From the NCBI RefSeq assembly GCF_018255755.1, contig NZ_CP073766.1, positions 5,268,501 to 5,332,500 of the forward strand: 64,000 nucleotides of DNA. The letters run 5' to 3'. The notes below the pieces were generated by a model, which saw only the letters and a list, made by a program, of their open reading frames with translations, did no database searches and had not been told where the DNA came from. The position numbers and the translations under genes are program-made. This DNA is from Chitinophaga sp. HK235 (GTDB taxonomy: Bacteria; Bacteroidota; Bacteroidia; Chitinophagales; Chitinophagaceae). Shown one piece after another: positions 16,857-24,487 of this stretch; position 1 is the first letter of the stretch, and each line of letters opens with the position of its first letter.

Positions 16857-16967
16857 GTCCTGGAGGTACTGGTATACCTGGCGACGACTAAGTGAGCCCA
16901 TGCGCCATAGCATGGGCTACTCACCTTGTATCCCTCGTCGCCTTTCAAATTACCAGTTTTCCAGGAC
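16857..16967. repeat. 111-bp nested imperfect palindrome
   Basis: Five paired arms are nested in order: GTCCTGGA 16857-16864/TCCAGGAC 16960-16967; ACTGGT 16868-16873/ACCAGT 16952-16957; GGCGACGA 16880-16887/TCGTCGCC 16935-16942; GTGAG 16892-16896/CTCAC 16920-16924; CCCATGC 16897-16903/GCATGGG 16910-16916. It would fold into one long branched hairpin. It lies in the 488-bp gap between the small minus-strand gene and the XRE gene. Origin of replication or transfer, or a structured RNA, are possible. Confidence 0.7.
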
Positions 16968-17100
16968 GAGATCTAAAGCAAGAAGCTTGAATATCTTTAG
17001 ATCACTAAAATAAAGAATTTGCGTTTTCCTAACCCGATAGCAGTTTCATAATAACAATATTTGTTAGCAAATTAAGTAAAAAAACAATAAAAACCACTTA

Positions 17101-17151
17101 TAAGTAGTAAAATATAAGTAGTTTCTTATCAGTAGTAACATATAAATGGTT
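17101..17151 (+). repeat. Iteron-like repeats, 14-nt spacing, upstream of the XRE gene
   Basis: T(A/C)AGTAGT(A/T) begins at 17101, 17115 and 17129, each 14 nt apart, with a degenerate fourth copy at 17143. The tract is very AT-rich and includes the palindrome ACTTATAAGT (17096-17105) and a GTAAC/GTTAC inverted repeat. It lies 34-84 nt upstream of the XRE gene, so it may be its operator array or, with the palindrome at 16857, part of a replication origin. Confidence 0.5.
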
Positions 17152-17184
17152 ACTTATTTGTAAACTATTCATTTATTTTACTAT

Positions 17185-17442
17185 ATGGATAGCAAAAAAG
17201 AAAACTCCAAAAAAGTACCCCTTGATCCGGATGATCAGCTAGCAAAGTTGGGCGCACGAATCAAGGCGCTCCGTATTAAAGCCGGATACAAAAACTATGA
17301 GGTTTTCGCGTATGAAAATAATATCCCCAGAGCCCAGTATGGGCGCTATGAGCAAGGAAAAGACCTGCGGTTTAGTAGCCTGGTGAAGGTTGTGAGTGCG
17401 TTGGGAATGACAATGGAGGAATTTTTTAAGGAAGGATTTTGA
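17185..17442 (+). CDS. XRE-family helix-turn-helix regulator
   Basis: An 85-aa protein with a Cro/C1-type HTH (LGARIKALRIKAGYKNYEVF, YENNIPRAQYGRYEQGK, residues about 18-60). It probably regulates the element, or the AAA ATPase gene that starts 176 nt downstream. Short iteron-like repeats in its promoter region fit autoregulation. DNA-binding partner sites are inferred. Confidence 0.85.
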   Translation: MDSKKENSKKVPLDPDDQLAKLGARIKALRIKAGYKNYEVFAYENNIPRAQYGRYEQGKDLRFSSLVKVVSALGMTMEEFFKEGF

Positions 17443-17618
17443 TTAAACACAACTGATATTGTATTGTTTTTTTGTTGTATTAATCGTAAATTAACGTGTG
17501 CATTAACCCCGATCTTTTCTAACTTTTACTGCTCTATGTCAGTAACTTTCTTAGTTGCTGCAGGCTATTTAAATTCGAAAACTCTAATTTTGTTCCTTGT
17601 TTAGAAAAGAAAAATCTC

Positions 17619-18644
17619 ATGAGTCAACTTAATTACATAAAAGATATTGCAAAATTCGGGTTAGAAAATGACCAGGAAAGGCTATTGTCGGTACTTAATG
17701 AACTCATTGAGCATTCAAAAAAAACGAAGAAGATTAATTTCGCAATACAGCTCCAGTCGATTTTGAAAGATGCGATCCGTGTTCAGAAAACTAGTTCACT
17801 TACGAAGGCTGGTTCTGATGCATATTTTAATCGTCTTGATGATAAAGAAACAGGAGAGTTAATTTTAGAAAAACTTACATCTGACTATACCTTTGAGAAT
17901 TTGGTTGCTGATTTAGAAGTTAAGGAACAGCTATCGTTTTTTATTAAGGAACATCAAGCAGCAGATGTGTTACGCGAATATGGACTACCAATAGCAAATA
18001 AAATTCTGTTTCATGGCCCTTCGGGTTGTGGTAAGACATTAGCATCTTATGTTATTGCAGGAGAGCTGAATAAAATGATGGTAGTGGTAAATTTAGGCGC
18101 TATTGTATCTTCTAAATTAGGAGAGACAAGCAAGAACCTTGCGAAAATTTTTCGAAAAGCAGCATCTGAGGACTGTATAATTTTTATTGATGAGTTTGAT
18201 ACGCTTGGTAAAATACGAGATTATGATCAAGATCATGGAGAAATGAAGCGTGTCGTAAATACTATCTTGCAGTTGTTCGATTATTTGCCACAAACAAGTA
18301 TTGTTATTGCTGCGACTAATCAAAAGGAAATGTTAGATGATGCACTCTTAAGGAGATTTGATGTCAACATCAGGTTAGATTTACCTAATGAAAGTCAGAT
18401 TATTGATTTGGTAAATTTAACTCTCAGAAATGGACAGTTTAAGTTTGCTACAAAGGCTTCAATAAAGTCAATTATAAAAGATGCAATAGGATTAAGCTAT
18501 TATAGTATTCAAAAAACACTCATAACTGCAATTAAGAGGAGCATTTTTTCCAATATGGCCGCTAAAGTAGCCTCCCCCCCTACTATTGATTTAAAAGTAT
18601 GGAGGGAGTTAATTGCTGCTGAAAAAAAGGCACTGCATAATTGA
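17619..18644 (+). CDS. AAA-family ATPase, partner of the S8 peptidase
   Basis: A 341-aa protein. A helical N-terminus (1-110) precedes one AAA module with Walker A GPSGCGKT (133-140), Walker B IIFIDE (187-192), sensor-1 AATN (231-234) and arginine finger RR (245-246). It resembles the unfoldase/remodelling AAA group (FtsH/Vps4-like). AAA ATPase plus subtilase pairs recur in accessory regions and are suspected conflict systems; I cannot tie this pair to a named system. Its TGA abuts the stop of the converging protease gene with no base between. AT-rich. Confidence 0.88.
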   Translation: MSQLNYIKDIAKFGLENDQERLLSVLNELIEHSKKTKKINFAIQLQSILKDAIRVQKTSSLTKAGSDAYFNRLDDKETGELILEKLTSDYTFENLVADLEVKEQLSFFIKEHQAADVLREYGLPIANKILFHGPSGCGKTLASYVIAGELNKMMVVVNLGAIVSSKLGETSKNLAKIFRKAASEDCIIFIDEFDTLGKIRDYDQDHGEMKRVVNTILQLFDYLPQTSIVIAATNQKEMLDDALLRRFDVNIRLDLPNESQIIDLVNLTLRNGQFKFATKASIKSIIKDAIGLSYYSIQKTLITAIKRSIFSNMAAKVASPPTIDLKVWRELIAAEKKALHN

Positions 18645-21089
18645 CTAAACATCTAGGTCAATATCATTTTCATTGATCACTTCTGCTATATTTCTGATAT
18701 CATTGCAACTAATCATCTCTTGATAAAGCCTGCCATCAACCTGATTAATTGGAATTTCTGTAATCCTAATTACAATTGAGAATCTATGTTGATTGTTACT
18801 TGCATGTCTTCTATAGCTGTCGGGGATCTCATCTTTACATAAGCATCTTACAGCTATAGCGATAGCATTTTCAACACTCAATAGGTCAGCGGGCTGCAAT
18901 GTATATGAAGTTGATTGAGCATTCGAAAAAAGCCTATTTTCAATACCAAAGTGATCCTCACTCCAACTGAATCCTTTTTTAATTCCATATTGCCCTTGTT
19001 CTGCCTGTGCAATCGTTCGAATATCAAGGTTACGAACAATATTGAAAGCCATATAAATTGGAAGGTAATTTAAATGGTTGTCTCTCAATGGCAGAAAACT
19101 ATAGCATAATGTTATGTCAAATTTTAATTTATTACCAGACTTTTTAATATATTCTGGAAGATAAATTGGCATGGTAATAATCTGTCCGACAGAAATCTCA
19201 TCTTCAATGACAAATAAAATGGAATTGTCGTCCGTAGATAGCAAGGTACTTTTTTGTGGTCTGCCGAATCCTACCATACTTTTTAATAAACTATCAGTGC
19301 TGGTACTAAAATGTGGTAAATCTTTTCTCTTATGAAAAGTTGCAGTATTGATGAGTAGAGCTTTTACTGTCTGTGTCCTAAGGGAAGGATAATTATTGAG
19401 TATTTCAGCAGCATAGGACGCACCAAGCGGAGTCGCTATACTAGTACCGCAACTCCTACCGAAGTATTTTTCCGTTTCGGCCATTGGTGATCGAAGAATT
19501 TCAATACCTGCCTCGTAGCGGAACAAATCCCCACCTTCGAACACGAGGTCTGGTTTATTGAGATATTTGTTCCGTTGGTTCCTCTTTAAAGGGGCTGCGT
19601 TAACAGCCTGATTATAATCAAAATGAAATTTGCGGCTATAATATGCTGGATATAAACTATTGGGTGTTATGTCCGAATTGTCATCTTTCTCTAAGTTCCC
19701 TGCTAAAGCACCAACTGAAATATTATTTAACGATTCGGAGGGCTCAGAAATATTAGTATTCCGGCAACTGTGAAATTCACTTGTGCTGTCTATTTTATAA
19801 AAGAAAGCCGGATATTCATGATCTGGATGGGTATCTTCAATCAATAGCCCTTCAATATAATCACTATTTATATTGCCTACTGAAATAAAAATCAGTAAAT
19901 CTTCCTCATATGCTAGCTTATCTAACTCGTAAGCGAATTGACTGTATCCATCATTATATTTTTTTGCAAAAGGAATATTTAATGACATATTGAATAAACG
20001 AATGCCGTGAGTTCTCTTAGCATCTCGAATATCCTGGATTAATCTGGGGATATTTATTTCGTCATCCTGATTATGAATTGCCTTTATAACTGAAATTTTG
20101 GCTTTGGCAGTATAACTTTCCTTTATTTCGGCTGGGAATTCATCGCCTAATGTTACTAAGCCAGCAACTAATGTTCCATGTCCTACTTCGTCCCAATAAG
20201 CACCCATATTGGTGTGGTCATAGGCTGTATCTGAAATTAACCTTTGGAAAGGCTCGATTCTGTTAACACCAGTATCAATAATTCCAACTGTAGTAAGACC
20301 ATCGGGTACATTCACTGTAAAGCCAAATTCCCTTCTGACAGTACCATAAACACCTGGTCTCACCTTTAATGCCCTAGTACTGGTAACTGTTTTGACTATA
20401 TCGAAATTTGCTGCTACTGTATGTGTTTCTTCTCTGGTTAAGTTTTTAACTTCTATAATATCAGGGCTGGTCTCTGTATAAGTTACATTTGCCTGCCGAC
20501 CATATAGATACTCTAAAAGCATGTTTTTTTGATCTAGATATGCAGTATTGGCAGAGGAAATAAGAGTAAATAAGATGCCGGTTTCATTACTTGTGAATAG
20601 GCGTCTGCGTGTGCCAATAAATTCAAATTTCAGTACTAAGGCCAATAGATTATATGGCTGATTCTCATAACTTGTTCCCTCGGGACTTTCGACAATTAGT
20701 TTGATATGTTCAGAAAAAGATTTAAATAGTTGATTGTCAATTATTTCTAACATTACGGTTTTGTTGAAATGTGTATATTCAACAGGACTTAAACCATAAC
20801 GTTCAAAAAACTTTTTTTTGAGGTCATCATCAAAGACACAGAAAAAATAGATACGTACTAAATCAATAATGGGCCCAGGAATGGTTCGATTTTCATTTCT
20901 CGCTTTTCGTTGGATATAAAATGCCGCATAATCATTACGCAATTCTTCTTTTTTGAATTCATGAATGAATTTTGGCTCATTAGTTTCTTCATCCTGTGGG
21001 TCAGGGGTCGAATCAAACCCACGCTGACGTTTGAATGATGAATTATCAGCTTTGGGATTGATAATAAATACGTGTCTATTATCTGCCAT
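18645..21089 (-). CDS. Subtilisin-like (S8) serine peptidase, element cargo
   Basis: An 814-aa protein with a complete catalytic set: Asp in VGIIDTGV (D272), His in GHGTLVAG (H304), oxyanion Asn in FISVGNINSD (N406) and Ser in GRSCGTSIATP (S550). There is no signal peptide, so it should act in the cytoplasm. The N-terminal ~260 residues lack the usual secreted-subtilase prodomain and may sense or bind the AAA partner. The C-terminal ~240 residues are beta-rich and unassigned. It is convergent with the AAA gene, sharing a junction at 18644/18645. Role in defence is inference. Confidence 0.9.
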   Translation of the reverse strand: MADNRHVFIINPKADNSSFKRQRGFDSTPDPQDEETNEPKFIHEFKKEELRNDYAAFYIQRKARNENRTIPGPIIDLVRIYFFCVFDDDLKKKFFERYGLSPVEYTHFNKTVMLEIIDNQLFKSFSEHIKLIVESPEGTSYENQPYNLLALVLKFEFIGTRRRLFTSNETGILFTLISSANTAYLDQKNMLLEYLYGRQANVTYTETSPDIIEVKNLTREETHTVAANFDIVKTVTSTRALKVRPGVYGTVRREFGFTVNVPDGLTTVGIIDTGVNRIEPFQRLISDTAYDHTNMGAYWDEVGHGTLVAGLVTLGDEFPAEIKESYTAKAKISVIKAIHNQDDEINIPRLIQDIRDAKRTHGIRLFNMSLNIPFAKKYNDGYSQFAYELDKLAYEEDLLIFISVGNINSDYIEGLLIEDTHPDHEYPAFFYKIDSTSEFHSCRNTNISEPSESLNNISVGALAGNLEKDDNSDITPNSLYPAYYSRKFHFDYNQAVNAAPLKRNQRNKYLNKPDLVFEGGDLFRYEAGIEILRSPMAETEKYFGRSCGTSIATPLGASYAAEILNNYPSLRTQTVKALLINTATFHKRKDLPHFSTSTDSLLKSMVGFGRPQKSTLLSTDDNSILFVIEDEISVGQIITMPIYLPEYIKKSGNKLKFDITLCYSFLPLRDNHLNYLPIYMAFNIVRNLDIRTIAQAEQGQYGIKKGFSWSEDHFGIENRLFSNAQSTSYTLQPADLLSVENAIAIAVRCLCKDEIPDSYRRHASNNQHRFSIVIRITEIPINQVDGRLYQEMISCNDIRNIAEVINENDIDLDV

Positions 21090-21256
21090 TGTATCAGTTT
21101 TATGTATAGGGTTAATACTAAAAAAGATTTAGAATTGAAAAATGGGGGGAGGGTAGCCCTACTAGTACAATTCTTTGTATTAAAGTTCAACACAATTTAA
21201 GGGATTAAATTGTAATAACCTTTGCGTGTGGACTAGATAATTATATTAAGTCAGTA

Positions 21257-22492
21257 TCAAACAGGATGTTCAAAATCCACTAATGCCTTCGCATACTCCT
21301 CCTGCACCCCCATCTCAAACCCAGCAAAATACCTTTCCGTGGTCATCAGACTTTGATGCCCCAGGTTGGTACTGGCAAGCTTCAGCGGGGCACCGCTCTG
21401 AACAAGGATCGTAGCATATGAATGCCGGGCGACATAGGTAGTCACCGGCATCTCAAAGCCCAGCTCCTCCCCTATCTTCTTCATCCACTTATTGGTGTTT
21501 TTAGTGAACTGCTTCACCTTCTTACGAATGGTTTCTGCATCGTCACCGATTTCGGCAATGTTGAAGATATAGCCGTCAGGGTGGGTATACGGCTGGCCCC
21601 ATTTGGCTATGATCTGATCTATATAGGTGTTCCGGGTGGCTATAATGTTAACAGGATTCCCTTTGGTGGTACGTTTCGTCTTTTCCCGAAGGAAGGTAAT
21701 ATAGGATGGATGGGCGTTTCGGTGCTTCAGCAAAGCGATGTCCATCATGTTGATGCCATTACATAGGTAACTGAATATCCAGAAGTCTTTCGCCTTTTCC
21801 ATGCCGGAATCCTGATCGGTAGGATATTCGAAGATCTTTTTCAGCTGGGATTTAGACAAGGCCTTTTTAATGTTTTTACCGGTAGGGATAATGTACTTAC
21901 GTTTACCGAACGGGTAAGCTTCCGGCTTAATAAGGCCATTTTCACGGGCAATATTCATAATGGTCCTGAGAGGCCGCAGGTAAATGCCTACCGTCGTAAT
22001 GGACCGACCCCGGGAAAGCATCCAGGCTTCAAACCCTTCCAGATACTCTTTGGTGATATGGGCGAGCTGAGGAGCCCTCCGGTACTTTTTCAGACAGTTA
22101 ATAGATGAAGTGTAGGAGTCGGCGGTGCCGTGCTGGTCTTTTGATTTTAGCTCAGATATATAGTTATTGTATAATATTTCTATGGATTCCGTGTAAATCC
22201 GCTCCTTAAAGAAGCTGGACTCAAATTGGGAGAAAGAGAAAGGAACAATCCCCTCGCAGCACCGTTCCGCGTCTTTTTCAATAATACCTATCTCCTGACG
22301 GATTCGCCGGAGGTCGCCTTTGGCTTCAGCAGTATTCAGCTGGTCCCATTCCGCCGCCGTGGCGTCGTAGCCGGTAGCGTAGTATTTGCGGACCCCTTTA
22401 TAGGTTACACGGAGCTTTAAGGGGAACCGCTCCCCGTTTTTAACCCTCCGGAGGTCCGGGACCACTTTGATGTTTACTTTATCCTGCTTCAT
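21257..22492 (-). CDS. Tyrosine recombinase / integrase of the element
   Basis: A 411-aa protein with an N-terminal arm-DNA-binding domain, a SAM-like core-binding domain (about 100-200) and a C-terminal catalytic domain. Box II is TTYVARHSYAT and the nucleophile Tyr lies in LGHQSLMTTERYFAGF. The first-Arg region reads FSYLCNGINMMDIALLK, with Asn where many integrases have Arg. The start is 168 nt from attR, the usual place for an integrase in such an element. It should recombine the 57-bp tRNA repeats. Confidence 0.93.
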   Translation of the reverse strand: MKQDKVNIKVVPDLRRVKNGERFPLKLRVTYKGVRKYYATGYDATAAEWDQLNTAEAKGDLRRIRQEIGIIEKDAERCCEGIVPFSFSQFESSFFKERIYTESIEILYNNYISELKSKDQHGTADSYTSSINCLKKYRRAPQLAHITKEYLEGFEAWMLSRGRSITTVGIYLRPLRTIMNIARENGLIKPEAYPFGKRKYIIPTGKNIKKALSKSQLKKIFEYPTDQDSGMEKAKDFWIFSYLCNGINMMDIALLKHRNAHPSYITFLREKTKRTTKGNPVNIIATRNTYIDQIIAKWGQPYTHPDGYIFNIAEIGDDAETIRKKVKQFTKNTNKWMKKIGEELGFEMPVTTYVARHSYATILVQSGAPLKLASTNLGHQSLMTTERYFAGFEMGVQEEYAKALVDFEHPV

Positions 22493-22514
22493 GATAATTT
22501 CAGTGATTGTTTTT

Positions 22515-22534
22515 GATACATATTTTGATACATG
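22515..22534 (+). repeat. Paired GATACAT repeats near attR (candidate arm site)
   Basis: GATACATA (22515-22522) and GATACATG (22527-22534), 12 nt apart, match the left-end pair at 9379-9398. They lie between the integrase start and attR, so they could be integrase arm sites and also affect the integrase promoter. Confidence 0.5.
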
Positions 22535-22660
22535 TTTCTGAAAAATATCCCGAAATGATATGATGCAAGTGTAGGTATAAATTCAATACAAAGCGCCATG
22601 GTAAAGGATTACTGACGTAATCGGGGGGTAACTGAAAGTAACTGAAAACATGAATTTTAG

Positions 22661-22717
22661 TGACTCATAATCAGGGGGTCCCAGGATCATGCCCTGGTGG
22701 GAGCACACTACACTAAA
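22661..22717 (+). repeat. attR: 57-bp direct repeat of the tRNA 3' half
   Basis: Identical over 57 bp to 9283-9339. It is a tRNA fragment only (no acceptor 5' strand or D arm), followed by what was probably the original tRNA terminator. Confidence 0.93.
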
Positions 22718-22751
22718 AGGCTTTCGGCGGTTTTTCGCTGGAAGCTTTTTT
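22706..22751 (+). terminator. Terminator downstream of attR, copy 1 of a 46-bp repeat
   Basis: The hairpin GCTTTCGGCG/CGCTGGAAGC (with wobbles) plus T6 is the presumed native terminator of the tRNA gene. The 46 bases match 24247-24292 with three differences. Confidence 0.7.
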
Positions 22752-22939
22752 CGTTTGCCTAACAAATGACCTAACATTTGTGGGAATAGCGATAGTTTGT
22801 TATTAGTCATCTTATTACCAGATAATTGTTATTGGGGAGCCCCTGCCCGAAAACAGATATACTTATCTACTGGTTTTCCTGTATATGTCGCAGTTGTTGA
22901 ATAGCCTAATTTTGTATTCTCAGATAAACTATCAGAACT

Positions 22940-24232
22940 ATGCTTTCTCAACTTCGTAATTCGATCCTCATCGCTTCTGCCTTATTGCTGCTTGCAGCTA
23001 TCCCTGGCAAAAGTCAGGCTCAGGGTACATTCGACAGCAAACTGCTGAAGAGCGGAAAATATACATTGGCCTGCTATAGTGTAAATGGTGGCAGCGAGTC
23101 GGAGATCGGTACTTTCACGATCGGTATCAACACCACCAATGATAAGCTGGCACTAACCACCATCACGGCCCTTTCCGGATTGGAGGAGTGGAAAGATACT
23201 GCCATATCAGATCTGAGTACCTTCAAACCTATTTACCGTGCATCTCACAATACCATGAAAGAAATGGTGCTGCACTTCGGAAACGATGTTACCGGATATT
23301 ATCTTGATAAGAAAACAGGTAAGAAGAACCAGATCAAAGAAGCCGGTAATCAGTATTTCGTTGACAGCTATACATATCCTTTCTTACTGTCGCTCCTGCC
23401 GCTGACCTCCGGTTATAGTACCGATCTGTCAGTGTACGAATATAAACCTACCAACAATGGTAATGTGAAAAAAGCCATCGTGGAGGAAGTAAAGAACAGC
23501 TCCTACGTGAGCAAATTTACCGGAAAGCATGATGTATGGGAAGTGATGGTGTTGGAACCTTCCACGGATGCAAAGTCTGTTTCCTATATTGACAAAAAGA
23601 CCCGCCGCCTCTGGCAGGTGGATATGTTTAGCAATGGCCAGCAGATAAGAATGGTGGATATGGAGACGGATTTCAATTCCATCAAGGCTCCTTTCGATAA
23701 AGAAGCCACCATGAAAATGGTGAAAGGCGGCAATGCTATCATTTCCGGACAGGTATTTGCCCGTGACTTCAACGGTAACAACAAGATGCAGGTGATGAAC
23801 ATCCAGGCCAAGCAGGTGGCTCCCCGTGGTACACAGGTAGTCCTGATACCATACAACGATTATTTTAAGGAATGGGTCAAAGTAAACGAAGACCAGCGGA
23901 AAAAAGGCAGGGAAGGTATTGCTATTTCAGATGATGCTGCGCAGTGCATCAAAAGCACCAAGGTGTATGATGAGGCCGGTCACTTTGAATTTGTAAACCT
24001 TATGCCCGGAGAATATCTGTTGTACACCGAATTCAGCTTTGCCCACTCTTATAGCCAGCGTGAAGTGGTAGGATATACTGATCACTATATTAACGGTATG
24101 TTCCAGAGCACCACTGCCAATACAGTGAACAGGAATTACAGTGTGGGCACCAGTGCTACGGTGAAGAAGATAGTAACCGTGAGCAAACCCGGAGAAAAAG
24201 TGGAGGTAAAACTCAAGAAAACACATGCCTGA
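22940..24232 (+). CDS. Secreted protein, DUF3108-like with C-terminal carboxypeptidase-regulatory-like domain
   Basis: A 430-aa protein with a signal peptide ending near GKSQAQ. Residues 30-260 are a beta-rich domain resembling periplasmic DUF3108 proteins (VDSYTYPFLLSLLPL; KSVSYIDKKTRRLWQVDM). Residues about 270-425 look like a CNA-B/carboxypeptidase-regulatory beta sandwich (AIISGQVFARDFNGNN; AGHFEFVNLMPGEYLLY). Function unknown, probably in the periplasm or on the surface. The gene is flanked by near-identical 46-bp terminator repeats (22706, 24247), which may mark an older insertion or duplication. Confidence 0.78.
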   Translation: MLSQLRNSILIASALLLLAAIPGKSQAQGTFDSKLLKSGKYTLACYSVNGGSESEIGTFTIGINTTNDKLALTTITALSGLEEWKDTAISDLSTFKPIYRASHNTMKEMVLHFGNDVTGYYLDKKTGKKNQIKEAGNQYFVDSYTYPFLLSLLPLTSGYSTDLSVYEYKPTNNGNVKKAIVEEVKNSSYVSKFTGKHDVWEVMVLEPSTDAKSVSYIDKKTRRLWQVDMFSNGQQIRMVDMETDFNSIKAPFDKEATMKMVKGGNAIISGQVFARDFNGNNKMQVMNIQAKQVAPRGTQVVLIPYNDYFKEWVKVNEDQRKKGREGIAISDDAAQCIKSTKVYDEAGHFEFVNLMPGEYLLYTEFSFAHSYSQREVVGYTDHYINGMFQSTTANTVNRNYSVGTSATVKKIVTVSKPGEKVEVKLKKTHA

Positions 24233-24246
24233 GCATAAATAGTTCG

Positions 24247-24292
24247 CACTACACTAAAAGGCTTCCGGCGGTTTTTCGTCGGAAGCTTTTTT
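24247..24292 (+). terminator. Terminator, copy 2 of the 46-bp repeat
   Basis: The hairpin GCTTCCGGCG/CGTCGGAAGC plus T6 follows the 430-aa secreted-protein gene after 14 nt. It is 43/46 identical to the sequence just right of attR, including the 15 bases before the hairpin. Confidence 0.8.
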
Positions 24293-24487
24293 ATTTATCT
24301 GTAAAGCATTTGATTGTTTTATACACACCTATCTTTTGGAAAATGGTACCCCAAACTATATCCTAATGTTTCAAATGCTCAGAAATGGGTATCAAGCCCC
24401 CATTCAATTGGGTGACAACAGGTGCTTCCGTATATAACTTCGTGATAATATCATTTTTCTCGTTATCTTGATCAAAATAATAACTAA

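Larger units (their letters stand above)
9283..22717 (+). mobile_element. Integrative mobilizable element in tRNA(CAU), about 13.4 kb
   Basis: The element is bounded by 57-bp direct repeats and carries an integrase beside attR, a primase-like toprim protein, MobC, a relaxase and an XRE regulator, but no type IV secretion genes. It therefore needs a helper for transfer. The backbone resembles Bacteroidota NBU-type mobilizable units. Cargo lies at both ends: CHAT protease plus partner (left) and AAA ATPase/subtilase (right). The cargo genes are clearly AT-richer than the flanking chromosome. A nested IS3-family element sits at 12445-13640. Confidence 0.9.

Noticed and set aside
16629..16913. 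94-codon minus-strand open frame overlapping the small element gene and the palindrome
   Set aside because: It overlaps the better-supported 84-aa gene and half of the nested palindrome; no recognisable features.
22583..22810. 75-codon minus-strand open frame across attR
   Set aside because: It consists largely of the tRNA fragment and terminator read backwards.
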